A stretch of DNA of 64,000 nucleotides from Microbacterium invictum (GCF_014197265.1 NZ_JACIFH010000001.1:2046001-2110000), one strand, 5' to 3'; numbered from the stretch's first letter, positions 9,351 to 19,043 are shown. Translations and numbers: made by a program. Notes: generated from the sequence alone by a model not told the origin.

Positions 9351-10394
9351 GTGTTCTCTGTGCCGCGTCTCCGGGCTCGGCAACGGCATGTGCGGGACGC
9401 GGATGTTGCCGTTCCGAGGGTGCTTGTGACGTCACGCCCGCCACGGCATCGCCTCGACTACGTGGACCAACTCGTCGGCGACGATTCAGCCGGCGAGGCC
9501 CCCGCCGGTGTGGTGCGAGAGTTCGGGACCGACCCGTCCCGCGCACGTGATGTCGACGTCGTCCACCTGACCGATGTCGCGAAGGCGATCGGCACTCGTC
9601 GCACGTCCGAACACGAGCGCACACGTCGTGCGAAACGGTTCGTCAAGCTCCTCCGGCGACAACGCATCGCGCTCGTGCGGACCGTCCGCGCAGAGGAGGT
9701 GGGGCGCGCGCCGTCGCGTGCCGAAGTGATCATCGACCAGGCCGCCGCCAGCTTGGTGTCGCTGACCGCGACGACCTCCTCAACCGGGCACGCAACCGTC
9801 ATCATCGCGCACAGTCACCTCCGCGATCGCTTTCTCGGGTTTCCTCGAGCAGAGTCCGTCCCCGGTCGCATCCTCATAACGGCTCACGACGAGCTGCCCG
9901 CTGCATATGAAGCCGTGGTGAAGGTGTTCGCCGCTTCTGACCTGCCGGAGTGGACGTTACGCATCGCGGGTGCCGTGCCCGCTGAGCTCGAAGACTCCTA
10001 CACGCGGACGCTCGCGGACCATACCGGCGCATTCTCCCTTCGCGACGAGGCCCTCTCCGATGCTGCACGAGTCGAAGAGATCAGTCAGGCCGAGCTCGTC
10101 GTTGTCGCCGCGCCTGAGAGCAACGAATCGCAGAGCATCATCCTGCTCGCCCTATCGCTGGACCGCGCCGTGCTCGTCGAGGACACCGCGGCGATGCGAA
10201 CGTTGGCCGACGAGGTCGGATCCGAATGGGTGCGCAGGCACCCGGGTGCGCTTACCGCGGACGCTCTCGAAACGGCGCTCCTTGCCCTCCGCTCCTCCCC
10301 GCCCGCCGATCGACCGAATCTCGATGCGCGCGAACCCAACGCGATCAGCGCTCAGTACACGGCCGTGTTTCGTGCCGCGGCTGGCGAGCACTGA
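9351..10394 (+). CDS. Probable GT-B glycosyltransferase-like protein
   Basis: 347 residues. The GTG at 9351 has AGGG 7 bases upstream. The N-terminal half has alternating hydrophobic strands (VLVTSRPP, VDVVHLTDVAK) and a basic helix (RAKRFVKLLRRQRIALVRTV), as in the acceptor half of GT-B enzymes. The C-terminal half (GRILITAHDELP, WTLRIAGAV, AELVVVAAPESNESQSIILLA) resembles a GT4 donor domain, but the usual E-x7-E motif is only partly recognisable. It sits 6 bp before the dual-domain transferase at 10401, in an operon 9351-15160. The function is inferred from fold and context; it may be a catalytically modified GT. Confidence 0.55.
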   Translation: MFSVPRLRARQRHVRDADVAVPRVLVTSRPPRHRLDYVDQLVGDDSAGEAPAGVVREFGTDPSRARDVDVVHLTDVAKAIGTRRTSEHERTRRAKRFVKLLRRQRIALVRTVRAEEVGRAPSRAEVIIDQAAASLVSLTATTSSTGHATVIIAHSHLRDRFLGFPRAESVPGRILITAHDELPAAYEAVVKVFAASDLPEWTLRIAGAVPAELEDSYTRTLADHTGAFSLRDEALSDAARVEEISQAELVVVAAPESNESQSIILLALSLDRAVLVEDTAAMRTLADEVGSEWVRRHPGALTADALETALLALRSSPPADRPNLDAREPNAISAQYTAVFRAAAGEH

Positions 10395-10400
10395 CGCACG

Positions 10401-12752
10401 ATGACTCCGGACCGTATGCCTTCGACGCCTCTTATCTCTTTCCTCGTCGCTGTCGGTGACGAGGATGCCGCGGCTGAAGCCACACTTCGATCGTGTCTCG
10501 CGCAGTCCCTCCAGAACATCGAAGTCATCTGCGTCCATACCGACGCCAGTGCCGCTGTTGTGCCCGACTTTGCCTCAGAGCGTCGGCTCCGCCTCATCAC
10601 GCAGCCCGCTGGTACGCCCGCGGCGGAGTTGCGGCGTGCGGGCCTCGACGCGGTGACAGCGCCGCTGGTGTTCGCCATCGAGCCGGGCGACGAAGTGCTA
10701 CGGGAATCAGCCGAGCGCCTTCAGCGACTCGCTGAGGCATCCGGGGCCGACCTCGTCGGCTTCGGCGTCACCGAACACGACGATAGCGGCCGGTCGGCGC
10801 GTGTTGCTGCCCCCTCCAGAGCGCCTTTGCACGGCGTCGACGTCGTGCGGTGCCTCGCTCCGCGTGACACCGCGATCGCGCTGGAGCCGTGGCGCGTGGT
10901 GTTCCGAGCGGAGTTGCTTCGGCAGTCGTATGCTGCGGTGCCGACGCCCCTCGTCGACGATCGCGCGATCGTGTTGCTCGCCTATGCCGCGGCGACGTCG
11001 TACGCGTCGGTCGATACCGCGGAGTACCAGCGTTCAACCCGCCTCGAAGCCTTTGACACGCCGGTCGAGGGCTTCCATCGCGCCCTGGAACGTATCGGGG
11101 CGTTCCGGAGCCTCGAATCGGAGTTCCGCGCCCGCGCTCGCTTCAGCGTCAATCCCGAGCCGATGCTCGACGCCTACCAGTCGGGCTACCTCACCGTGAT
11201 CGCCGAGGCACTCACGCGATTCACAGCACTGTCACCCGAGCAACGCGTCCAAGAGCACGCTTGGTTGCGGGACCCTGCCTACGAACTTGACGCAGTCTTG
11301 GCCGCCGTGACGCTGGCGCCCGAGTCGCTTCCGACGCTGGTTGCGTATGGTGAGCGCCGCGAACTCGGCCGCGCGGGGGCGCGAAGCGTTCTGCTTACCA
11401 CGAACGTGCTCACCACCGGCGGAGTGTCAGGCGTCTTGCTCACGCAGGCGCGGGTCCTGCTCGAAGCGGGGTACCGCGTGACCATCGCGACCCATCGCGC
11501 TGGCAGCGCTGAGAACCTCGTACCTGAAGGGGCCACGATCGTGCAGCTCACCGGTACGAGCAGGAAGCAGCGTGTGGCGCAGTGGGCGCAGCTGTGCCGC
11601 CGAGGCGAGGTCGACGTCGTCATCGATCACCGCATCCTGTACTCCCGGGACTGGCCGGCGTTCGCACTCGCCGCCCGCGCCACAGGTGCCGCGACAATCG
11701 GCTGGATCCACAACTTCGCGGGACGCCCCACGTACAACGGCAACGACCTGCAGACCCTGCTGGCGACGCATCTCGGCGCGCTGGCACACCTCGTCGTGCT
11801 CTCGCCTCTCGACGTGGCGTTCTGGAAGCTTCGCGGCATCCACCATGTCAGCTATCTTCCGAACCCGCCCTCGCCCTTCCTGCTGAACACCGGCGGGCCG
11901 ACCACCGGACGGTCTGCGCCGGTGCGGCGACGAGCGGAACTCGTGTGGTGGGGCCGCCTCGAAGAACACACGAAGAAGGTGACTCAACTGGTCGAGGTCG
12001 CCGCCGCTTTGCAGAGACTCGGCGTCGATTTCCGTCTGCGCATCGTCGGTCCCGACTGGGCAGACATGAACGCCGAGCGTCTGCACGAGCTCGCCGCGCA
12101 GCGAGGTGTCGCGAATCGGGTCGTAGCCACGGGGCCGCAGCACGGTGCAGATCTCCTCGATGTGATCGACTCCTCCGACGTGTTCGTCAACACGAGCATC
12201 ATCGAGGGCTACCCCTTGACACTGCCCGAAGCCCAGTCTCGCGGACTTCCGATCGCGATGTACGACCTGCCGTGGTTGTCGCTGATCCACGACAACCCCG
12301 GCGTCATCACGACGCCGCAGCAGGATCCAGACGCTCTCGCGAGCGCGATCGCCGACCTCCTCGCCGATCCGAGTCGATACGAGGCCATGTCTCGCGCGTC
12401 GATCGCGGCGGCCACACACGCTACTTCGTACGACTTCGCACAGCTCTACGAGCAGCTGATGCAGGGCGACCTCCCGCAAGAGTATTCGCCCGCGCCGAGC
12501 CTCGAGGACGGCCGACGAATCCTCGAATTGCTCGTCTTCTTCGCCGAGCACAGCACACCGCCGCCCCGCGCAACTGTCGGGCGCATCTCGACGGGAGCGC
12601 CGACTCGCCGGCGACGCCGCTCACGACCGCGCACGCTCGGCGAACGCATCGAGCGCAAGCTGACCCCGCTCGGTCATCGACTGGTAGACACAGCACCCTG
12701 GCTTCGACCCGTCGCCGGGAACGTCAAGCGCGTTCTGTTGCGCCGCTCATGA
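10401..12752 (+). CDS. Dual-domain glycosyltransferase with degenerate GT-A and intact GT-B domain
   Basis: 783 residues, paralogous along its length to 3143 and 12749. The N-terminal GT2-like domain has lost its signature residues: VDDAS of the relatives is VHTDAS here (45-50) and DGDDE is EPGDE (94-98), so nucleotide-sugar and metal binding are doubtful. The C-terminal GT-B domain keeps [32 protein letters not shown] and EGYPLTLPE (E-x7-E). It probably transfers a single sugar, or the dead domain acts as an assembly scaffold. The TGA overlaps the ATG of the next gene (ATGA at 12749-12752), implying coupled translation. Confidence 0.82.
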   Translation: MTPDRMPSTPLISFLVAVGDEDAAAEATLRSCLAQSLQNIEVICVHTDASAAVVPDFASERRLRLITQPAGTPAAELRRAGLDAVTAPLVFAIEPGDEVLRESAERLQRLAEASGADLVGFGVTEHDDSGRSARVAAPSRAPLHGVDVVRCLAPRDTAIALEPWRVVFRAELLRQSYAAVPTPLVDDRAIVLLAYAAATSYASVDTAEYQRSTRLEAFDTPVEGFHRALERIGAFRSLESEFRARARFSVNPEPMLDAYQSGYLTVIAEALTRFTALSPEQRVQEHAWLRDPAYELDAVLAAVTLAPESLPTLVAYGERRELGRAGARSVLLTTNVLTTGGVSGVLLTQARVLLEAGYRVTIATHRAGSAENLVPEGATIVQLTGTSRKQRVAQWAQLCRRGEVDVVIDHRILYSRDWPAFALAARATGAATIGWIHNFAGRPTYNGNDLQTLLATHLGALAHLVVLSPLDVAFWKLRGIHHVSYLPNPPSPFLLNTGGPTTGRSAPVRRRAELVWWGRLEEHTKKVTQLVEVAAALQRLGVDFRLRIVGPDWADMNAERLHELAAQRGVANRVVATGPQHGADLLDVIDSSDVFVNTSIIEGYPLTLPEAQSRGLPIAMYDLPWLSLIHDNPGVITTPQQDPDALASAIADLLADPSRYEAMSRASIAAATHATSYDFAQLYEQLMQGDLPQEYSPAPSLEDGRRILELLVFFAEHSTPPPRATVGRISTGAPTRRRRRSRPRTLGERIERKLTPLGHRLVDTAPWLRPVAGNVKRVLLRRS

Positions 12753-15160
12753 AAGATCTCATGGACACGACTCCGCTCGTCTCGATCGTCATCCCCGTCT
12801 TCAACGACGCGGATGTCATCTCGAGCGCGCTCGACAGCTGCCTCGCCCAGACTCTCTCGGCGATCGAGGTCATCGTCGTCGACGACGCCTCCACCGATGA
12901 CACCACGGCGATCGTGGAGCGCTATGCGGCGGAAGACCCCCGCATCCGACTGATCCGCCAAACAATCAACGCGTCCGCCTATCAGGCCCGGCGCGTGGGG
13001 ATCCTCGCCGCGAACTCCGAACATCTGCTGTTCCTCGATGGTGACGACGAGCTCAATGAACAGGCTGCCGAGGTGGCGCTCGCGAAGGCGAATGCGACCC
13101 GAGCCGATCTCGTGCAGTTCGGCGTCGAGATCGTGCATCGTGACGGGCATACCGGTGGGCGGTTCGAGTCCCGCCTGCAACCACGGCACGGTTCGCTCAC
13201 GGGTCTCGAGGTGCTGCGCAACCTCTTCCCGATCGACAGTCCGGCGCAGGGCCAACTCTGGAAGTACTTGTTCCGACGGCAGTTGCTCGCCGATGCGTAT
13301 GCGCTCATGCCGGCGGATCTCGTACTCCCTCGTGTGAACGATCTGCCGATCGCCTTTCTCGCCGCGGCACTCGCCACTCGCTATGAGTCCATCCCCGACC
13401 GCCTGTACAGGTATCACTTCGGTCGCGGCGGAAGCGGGCAGAAAGTGCATGATCTCGAGACCGCGTCGTTCTATGCGGGGGCGGTCCGGTCTGTCGATTC
13501 GATCGAACCGGCCGTCGGACAGATCGCACGGTCGGCCGCCGACCCTGACCTCATCCTCGCTACCTACGCATCGGTGCGCCGCGCAATCATCGGTTACACC
13601 ACCCACTATCTCGCAGAGCACACTCGGACGGATCTCCTTGAAGACGTGCTCGGCGAACTGTACACGCGGGCATCGGCACGCGACATCGTCCAGTCCACTG
13701 CGCAGCATTGGCCAGGCGACCTCGATACGCTCGCCGCCCACCCCGGTGGAATCGCCCTGTCCACGCGGCCCGCGCGCAACATTCTGCTCGCGACCAATCA
13801 CCTGCGTACGGGAGGGATCTCAGGCGTGGTCGTCTCGCAGGCGCGCGTGCTGCTCGATGCGGGCTACCACGTCACGATCGCTGCGCGTGAGCCGGGAAGC
13901 GACCGTTCGCTTCTGCCGTCCGGCGTGACGTTCGCCGAAGTCGCAGCGACTTCCCTCCGTGTTGCGGTGACGGAGTGGAGCGAAGTGTGCGCGCGACACG
14001 AGATCGATCTGGTGATCGAACACCAATGGCAGTACTCGACATCATGGCAGGCGTTCGCCCTCGCCGCACGAGCCGAGGGCGCCGCCACGATCGGCTGGTC
14101 GCACAATTTCGCGGGGCGCTCACTTCTCCTCGGTCTGGGCGCTCTGGAGAACGCACCACGGTACTTCCCGCTGATGTCGCACCTCGTCGTTCTGTCGCCG
14201 TTGGATGTCGCGTTCTGGAAGTTGCGCGGTATGCCCCGGGTGTCGTACTTGCCGAACCCGCCGTCGTCGCTTCTCCTCGAGGGTGGGGTGGTGTCCACGC
14301 CGAAGGACGCACCTCAGGGCCGCCGCCTCGAGCTCATTTGGTGGGGTCGGTTGCAAGAGCGCACGAAGCGCGTGACCGAGTTGGTCGACGTAGCGGAGCA
14401 CCTGGAACGAATGGGCGTCAACTTCCGTCTTCGGATCGTCGGGCCCAACTGGCGAGATATGAGTGCCGAGCGACTAAACGCCGCGGCACGCGAGCGTGGC
14501 CTCGAGCAGCGCGTGCAGGCAGTCGGCCCATTGCGCGGAGCAGATCTCATCGCAGCAATTGACAGTTCCGACATCTTCGTCAGCACCAGCGTTATCGAAG
14601 GCTACCCGCTCACGATTCCGGAGGCGCAGTCTCGTGGGCTACCGGTAGCGATGTATGAACTGCCGTGGCTCACTCTGGCAGCCGGCAATGAGGGTGTTCG
14701 GACGGCAGCTTGGGGCGATGCCGCAGCCCTCGCCCGCGTGATCGGCGACCTCGGGCAGGATCGCGAGCAATATACCGCGATGTCGTCGGGTTCGCTGGCG
14801 GCGGCTGGCCGCGAGCTTTCGCATGATTTCAATACGTGGTACGCGGAATTGTTGACCGGCACTTTGTCGGCCGGACTTTCGCCAGAACCGACGATCGGCG
14901 ATATCCAACAACTCATCGCGCTCACCATCACTTTCTCCGAGATTCGCGCCGCGGAGAAGAGGACCACAGAGAAGAAGCAAGGACCTGCGGGGATGCTCGA
15001 TCGCGCCGCCGAACCACAACGCAAGGATGCGAGTGCCACGTGGACAGCCAAACGCGTGCTGCACCGCCTGCGCCCCGCCGCACGGCGCTTACTGGAACTC
15101 GCTCCCTGGTTGCGTCATACGGCAACGCGGGCTCAGCGGGTGATTGCACGCGAGTCGTAA
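12749..15160 (+). CDS. Bifunctional glycosyltransferase: GT2 plus GT4-like
   Basis: 803 residues from the ATG overlapping the upstream stop; an ATG at 12761 with GAAAGA before it is an alternative. The open frame continues far upstream only as a shadow of the previous gene. The GT-A domain is intact (VVDDASTDD, FLDGDDE near 96-101). The GT-B domain keeps the same landmarks as its paralogues (LLATNHLRTGGISG, IGWSHNF, LIWWGRLQERTK, EGYPLTIPE). It is closest in its N-terminal half to the 3143 protein. Last gene of the plus-strand operon, convergent with 15311. Confidence 0.85.
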   Translation: MKDLMDTTPLVSIVIPVFNDADVISSALDSCLAQTLSAIEVIVVDDASTDDTTAIVERYAAEDPRIRLIRQTINASAYQARRVGILAANSEHLLFLDGDDELNEQAAEVALAKANATRADLVQFGVEIVHRDGHTGGRFESRLQPRHGSLTGLEVLRNLFPIDSPAQGQLWKYLFRRQLLADAYALMPADLVLPRVNDLPIAFLAAALATRYESIPDRLYRYHFGRGGSGQKVHDLETASFYAGAVRSVDSIEPAVGQIARSAADPDLILATYASVRRAIIGYTTHYLAEHTRTDLLEDVLGELYTRASARDIVQSTAQHWPGDLDTLAAHPGGIALSTRPARNILLATNHLRTGGISGVVVSQARVLLDAGYHVTIAAREPGSDRSLLPSGVTFAEVAATSLRVAVTEWSEVCARHEIDLVIEHQWQYSTSWQAFALAARAEGAATIGWSHNFAGRSLLLGLGALENAPRYFPLMSHLVVLSPLDVAFWKLRGMPRVSYLPNPPSSLLLEGGVVSTPKDAPQGRRLELIWWGRLQERTKRVTELVDVAEHLERMGVNFRLRIVGPNWRDMSAERLNAAARERGLEQRVQAVGPLRGADLIAAIDSSDIFVSTSVIEGYPLTIPEAQSRGLPVAMYELPWLTLAAGNEGVRTAAWGDAAALARVIGDLGQDREQYTAMSSGSLAAAGRELSHDFNTWYAELLTGTLSAGLSPEPTIGDIQQLIALTITFSEIRAAEKRTTEKKQGPAGMLDRAAEPQRKDASATWTAKRVLHRLRPAARRLLELAPWLRHTATRAQRVIARES

Positions 15161-15310
15161 ACCACGCCGAGCACAGCGCTGGCTATACGGACCGGGTTGT
15201 TGCTGGCCTACGGCCTGTCTCCGCGCGACCGTCTTTTTTCGGCGCGAGGGTCAACCGCAATAGCGATTCGATTGCCAGCCGCGGTCGAGAACCCCTCTCG
15301 ACGTGACTTC

Positions 15311-16591
15311 CTAGGCAAAGCTCTTGACAAGTCCGAAAACCTCCACCCCCCGACCCGGCGAGGAGAGGCGAAGGAGGTCAGGCCACTCAGCCTGCCAGAG
15401 CTCGATTACTTCGCGCTCGTCCTGACGTTCTGCGTCGTCAACGACGATCTGCGCCGAGGGCTTCAGTGCAGGCGCGAACACGGGGAGCGCCGGGTAACGC
15501 GCGTGCTTCCCAGTTGTCGTCGGCGGCCCGTCCACAAGCAACAGATCGATGGATCGATCCCACTCCGTAGCGTCGATGTCGTACCACTGGAACTCACCCT
15601 GCGGCGTTGCGACTGAAGTCAAAGGAGCGACTCTGACCTCTGCCCAGTCCGCAACTCCATGTTCGCGAAGAATCTCAGTCGTCTTGTCCGCGTACGCCTG
15701 CAAATGCTCAAGCGCAATGACCTTACCTCGGCCTTTGGCCCGCATCGCGAGCGCCATCCACAGCGTCGATGAGCCGCTCCCGCATTCGACGACCAGCTCG
15801 GCATCGCGCTTCGTGATCTCATCGGTGAGCGCGAGCAGACCGCTCGGGCTCATTGCCCAACCTGCGATTGGCGGGAGCGTCGCTTGCGGACCAAAACGGT
15901 GCAGCAATTGCTGCAACGACTGAAAGTCCGTCATGATCTCCGGATGCTGTCGCCGGATCTCCCTCTCAAGTGAGTTGATCGATGGCCGCAACGTCTCCGT
16001 GAAGCTCCGCACTTCCGAAGCTCGCGCGGTCTCCAACATATGCGCCAATTCCGCAACGTTGTCACCCGTCGCGACGTGCCCCAGTCGCGCTACCGTCGTC
16101 GATAGCCGGGCCAACTCAGCAACATCATCCTTCGTCGCCGTGTCCCCCAACTGCGAGTCGATCTCGTCGACGACACCGCGAAGCGCTGTCATCGTCTGCG
16201 AGGACAGCTGTTGCGAGACTCGAACGCCCCGCAGTTCCGCACGCATTGCTGCAGTGCGCATCGACTCTGACTTCGCGGCCGCCCGCATAGCCTCCCCTGC
16301 GCCCAGCACAGCGTCACGTGTCGCGGTCATCTGCTTGAGAGTCCGTGTCGTCACCTGCAAGGTGCGCTTCGTCGCGTCACGCGTGACGCGGCTCTCTCGT
16401 CGTAGCCTCTGGTCGGCATCTCGACGGGCAATTAGCTGTGCACGCGCGATCACGGCAGATGCGCCTAGCAAGACACCCAGGCCTGCGATCGCCCAGCGGG
16501 GCGGAGCGAACAGCGCAAGCATCACGACGGCGACGGTGAGTAGTGCGAGAGTGGTGAAGACCGCCCAGTCGCGGCGAGTGAGTCCTGACAT
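15311..16591 (-). CDS. Membrane-anchored coiled-coil protein with C-terminal class I methyltransferase fold
   Basis: 426 residues; ATG with AAGGA 6 bases upstream. Two membrane helices (about 8-29 and 32-52) are followed by a long helical, charge-patterned region (about 55-235) likely to form a coiled coil. A class I SAM-binding fold starts near 264: motif I VECGSGSST (268-276), acidic loop LEHLQAY, and IDLLLVDGPP. No other reading was found for the C-terminal domain, but its acceptor is unknown. In an ABC-exporter polysaccharide locus such a protein could methylate the chain end and set chain length, as WbdD does in E. coli O9a, though the domain order is reversed here. That role is inference. 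Confidence 0.75.
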   Translation of the reverse strand: MSGLTRRDWAVFTTLALLTVAVVMLALFAPPRWAIAGLGVLLGASAVIARAQLIARRDADQRLRRESRVTRDATKRTLQVTTRTLKQMTATRDAVLGAGEAMRAAAKSESMRTAAMRAELRGVRVSQQLSSQTMTALRGVVDEIDSQLGDTATKDDVAELARLSTTVARLGHVATGDNVAELAHMLETARASEVRSFTETLRPSINSLEREIRRQHPEIMTDFQSLQQLLHRFGPQATLPPIAGWAMSPSGLLALTDEITKRDAELVVECGSGSSTLWMALAMRAKGRGKVIALEHLQAYADKTTEILREHGVADWAEVRVAPLTSVATPQGEFQWYDIDATEWDRSIDLLLVDGPPTTTGKHARYPALPVFAPALKPSAQIVVDDAERQDEREVIELWQAEWPDLLRLSSPGRGVEVFGLVKSFA

Positions 16592-16732
16592 GCAGAGTCC
16601 TTGAGGTTTGCGATTGTGAGATCCGCTGCGTGCGGACGCCGCGACGCCTCCAACATAGCCGCATACCCCGCACAGTGCGGGCCTCGGAGGCTCGGGGCCT
16701 GGACCCGCGGCGTGCGCCGAGGAGCGTGAGCA

Positions 16733-16761
16733 TTGACTAGTCTGGCAGGCGATCTCACTAC
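16733..16761 (+). promoter_or_regulatory. Candidate promoter of the tandem GT2 gene
   Basis: TTGACT (16733-16738) is followed after 17 bases by CACTAC (16756-16761), in the divergent gap before the ATG at 16795. The -35 is good and the -10 poor. A small hairpin CCCGCA-CAG-TGCGGG lies upstream at 16667-16681. Confidence 0.35.
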
Positions 16762-16794
16762 GCGCTGTGAAACGAAACGATCTGCGAGGAAGCC

Positions 16795-18762
16795 ATGAGT
16801 CAATACCCCAAATCGGAACGCCCGCAGGATCGCCTCACTTCCCAGAATCCACTCGCTGCGACTGAGGCTCCTGTGGTGAGCGTCATCGTCCCGGTGTTCA
16901 ACAAGGCCGACGATCTCGCGCCGGCGCTCGTCAGCGTGCTTTCGCAGTCGCTAGAGGAGATCGAGATCATCATCGTCGATGATGGATCTACGGACGACTC
17001 ACTCCAGGTCGCGCGGAGTTTTGGGGAGCGAGACCGTCGCGTCAAGATAATCGCTCAACCCAATGCCGGGGTAGCCGCTGCACGAAACCGCGGAATCCTC
17101 CACTCTCAAGGCATCTACTTGGCGTTTCTGGACCCCGATGACTGGTATCCCGACGCTGAAGTCCTGAATGACCTGGTCAACGCCGCAATAGATGCCCACG
17201 TCCCGATCGCAGGAGGAAGTGCGGAGCGGTTCGTCGCTGGCACGGTGTCCCAGGACTACCCGCCCACAGAGGCGGGATACGTCTTCACCTCCGATGCGCT
17301 CCTCGACTATTCGGAGTATCAATTCGACTACGGTTTCTGGCGGTTCATCTATCGCCGCGACTTCATTCTTGAGAACGGAATCCTGTTCCCTCCTTACAAG
17401 CGGTATCAGGATCCGCCATTCTTCGTGCGCGCACTGAGCCTCGCCGGGCGCTTCGCTGCCTTGCGTCGGCCAACATATGTTTACCGAGTCGCGACGAGTA
17501 CCAACTGGGCTCCAGAGCGTGTCTACGACGTTCTACGAGGCATGATCGACGTCCTCAAAGTCGCGACCGAGAACGACTATCATGACCTCGCGGCGCGCAC
17601 CGTTCGCCGGTTCAACTCCGGCCACATCCAATCCGCCCTCGGCAAGGCGCTCGTCAGCGATCCGAGTCGTGCGCTCCCGCTCATGGAGGCGATGGCCCAG
17701 TTCGCCACCAAAGTGGGGTCGATCTGGGCCGTCGCCACGACTACCCCACTCGAGATCGCAGAAGCGGGCGAAACGATTCCCGAAGGCGAGACGTCAGGCA
17801 TAATCGACGTCTCCGTGATTGTGCCCGTGTACAACGCGGCCGAGTGGCTGCACGAGTGCCTTCTGAGCGTGCTCGGACAATCGCGCGTGTCGGTCGAGCT
17901 CATCTGCGTCGACGATGGGTCGACCGACGAGTCGATCAGCATCCTGCGCGAGTATCAGGCACTCGACCCCAAGAGAGTGCGAATCATCCAGCAGCCGAAC
18001 GGCGGCCTATCGGTCGCGCGCAACACTGGTCTTACAGCAGCACAGGGCCGTTACATCTGCTTCCTTGACAGCGACGACTATTGGCGAGCCGACAACTTGG
18101 CCGACCTTGTCGAGCGCTCAGATCGCGACGCCCTCGACGTCCTACAGTTCGACGCGGTTCCGTTCCCTGACCATGACGTCTCGGAGGCAGACTGGCGGCG
18201 CTACGAGAACTATTACAGTCGATCCCAAGCAAGGACGGCCGCCATGCCTGGGCCCAAGCTGGTCGCAGATCAGCTTGCGACAGCAGACTACAAGCCCAGC
18301 GCATGTCTCTACCTGATCCGTACAGCTCACCTGACGAAGCTCGGGACCCGCTTCGTTCCAGGAATCATGCACGAAGACAATCCGTTCACGTTCAGCCTCT
18401 TCCTCCATGCGGAACGGGCCGCCCATGCGGATATCCCCATCTACGCACGCCGTGTGAGAGCGAGTTCCATCATGACGGCGGACTCTGATGAAGCATCAAT
18501 GCGCGGATATTTCGTGAGTTACCTCGAGATGCACCGCACGGCGGATCTCCACCAGCACGACGCTGAGATCTCGCGCCAGCTCGGCACGCTGGTATTCCGA
18601 ATCTTCAGCAACGTCAGTGCACGCTTCAACCGACTCAGCAAGGATGCAATACATCGCCTCGAAGAGCTCGTGGTGACTCCCGACGCGCAGACCGCGTATT
18701 CGTTGCTTACCCGCCTCAGAACTCAAGAACGCCGGCTGACGTCCGCCACAAAGACCTCTTGA
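16795..18762 (+). CDS. Tandem-domain family 2 glycosyltransferase
   Basis: 655 residues; ATG with AGGA a few bases upstream. Two complete GT-A domains lie in one chain. Domain 1 starts near 28 (VSVIVPVFN) with VDDGSTDDS (61-69) and FLDPDDW (111-117). Domain 2 starts near 339 (VSVIVPVYN) with VDDGSTDES (372-380) and FLDSDDYW (423-430). Both keep the DxD-type metal site, so two sugars could be added in turn, as in polymerising transferases. No membrane helix is evident. It is divergent from the coiled-coil protein and stands alone before a rearranged segment. Confidence 0.85.
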   Translation: MSQYPKSERPQDRLTSQNPLAATEAPVVSVIVPVFNKADDLAPALVSVLSQSLEEIEIIIVDDGSTDDSLQVARSFGERDRRVKIIAQPNAGVAAARNRGILHSQGIYLAFLDPDDWYPDAEVLNDLVNAAIDAHVPIAGGSAERFVAGTVSQDYPPTEAGYVFTSDALLDYSEYQFDYGFWRFIYRRDFILENGILFPPYKRYQDPPFFVRALSLAGRFAALRRPTYVYRVATSTNWAPERVYDVLRGMIDVLKVATENDYHDLAARTVRRFNSGHIQSALGKALVSDPSRALPLMEAMAQFATKVGSIWAVATTTPLEIAEAGETIPEGETSGIIDVSVIVPVYNAAEWLHECLLSVLGQSRVSVELICVDDGSTDESISILREYQALDPKRVRIIQQPNGGLSVARNTGLTAAQGRYICFLDSDDYWRADNLADLVERSDRDALDVLQFDAVPFPDHDVSEADWRRYENYYSRSQARTAAMPGPKLVADQLATADYKPSACLYLIRTAHLTKLGTRFVPGIMHEDNPFTFSLFLHAERAAHADIPIYARRVRASSIMTADSDEASMRGYFVSYLEMHRTADLHQHDAEISRQLGTLVFRIFSNVSARFNRLSKDAIHRLEELVVTPDAQTAYSLLTRLRTQERRLTSATKTS

Positions 18763-18798
18763 AGGAGCGTTCGCCTGCCGACACCGCAACGTGTTGCT

Positions 18799-18900
18799 AC
18801 GGTAAGCGCTCGGCTGCCAGGTAACCAGTGGGGTTCTGCCGCTGCCGGTTCCAAGCTTCACGACAGGCATCAGCGATCCTGAGTCGTGCCACGTCAGTGC
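18799..18900 (-). pseudogene. galE 3'-end fragment (broken duplicate)
   Basis: On the minus strand this encodes about 28 recognisable residues ending in ADACREAWNRQRQNPTGYL, then a stop. This matches the C-terminus of the intact galE at 19558 (DDACRDAWNWQRQNPTGYL), and the DNA is clearly alignable for about 65 bases with scattered changes. Upstream of this the similarity fades within a few codons and no Rossmann domain is present. It is therefore a remnant of a second galE-like gene or of a partial duplication. Confidence 0.75.
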
Positions 18901-19043
18901 GCTGCTGTGGCGGTGAGAATGGCGAGCGCGTCTGGCCTGGATCGTGTCGCGTTCGGCTGATTTCGGGCGTTGAGGGCCGTTGAGTCTTGATTTTCCGGCG
19001 GTGCTGAGCCCGAGCGGGGCACTAGCCGTGACTATTTGGATAC

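Noticed and set aside
11582..12748. N-terminal extension of the third dual-domain transferase
   Set aside because: It lies inside the coding sequence of the 10401 gene in another frame; homology begins at the ATG overlapping that gene's stop.
15161..15310. Possible terminator in the convergent gap after the third dual-domain transferase
   Set aside because: There is a run of six T and short G/C-rich words, but no stem of convincing length places the T-run after it.
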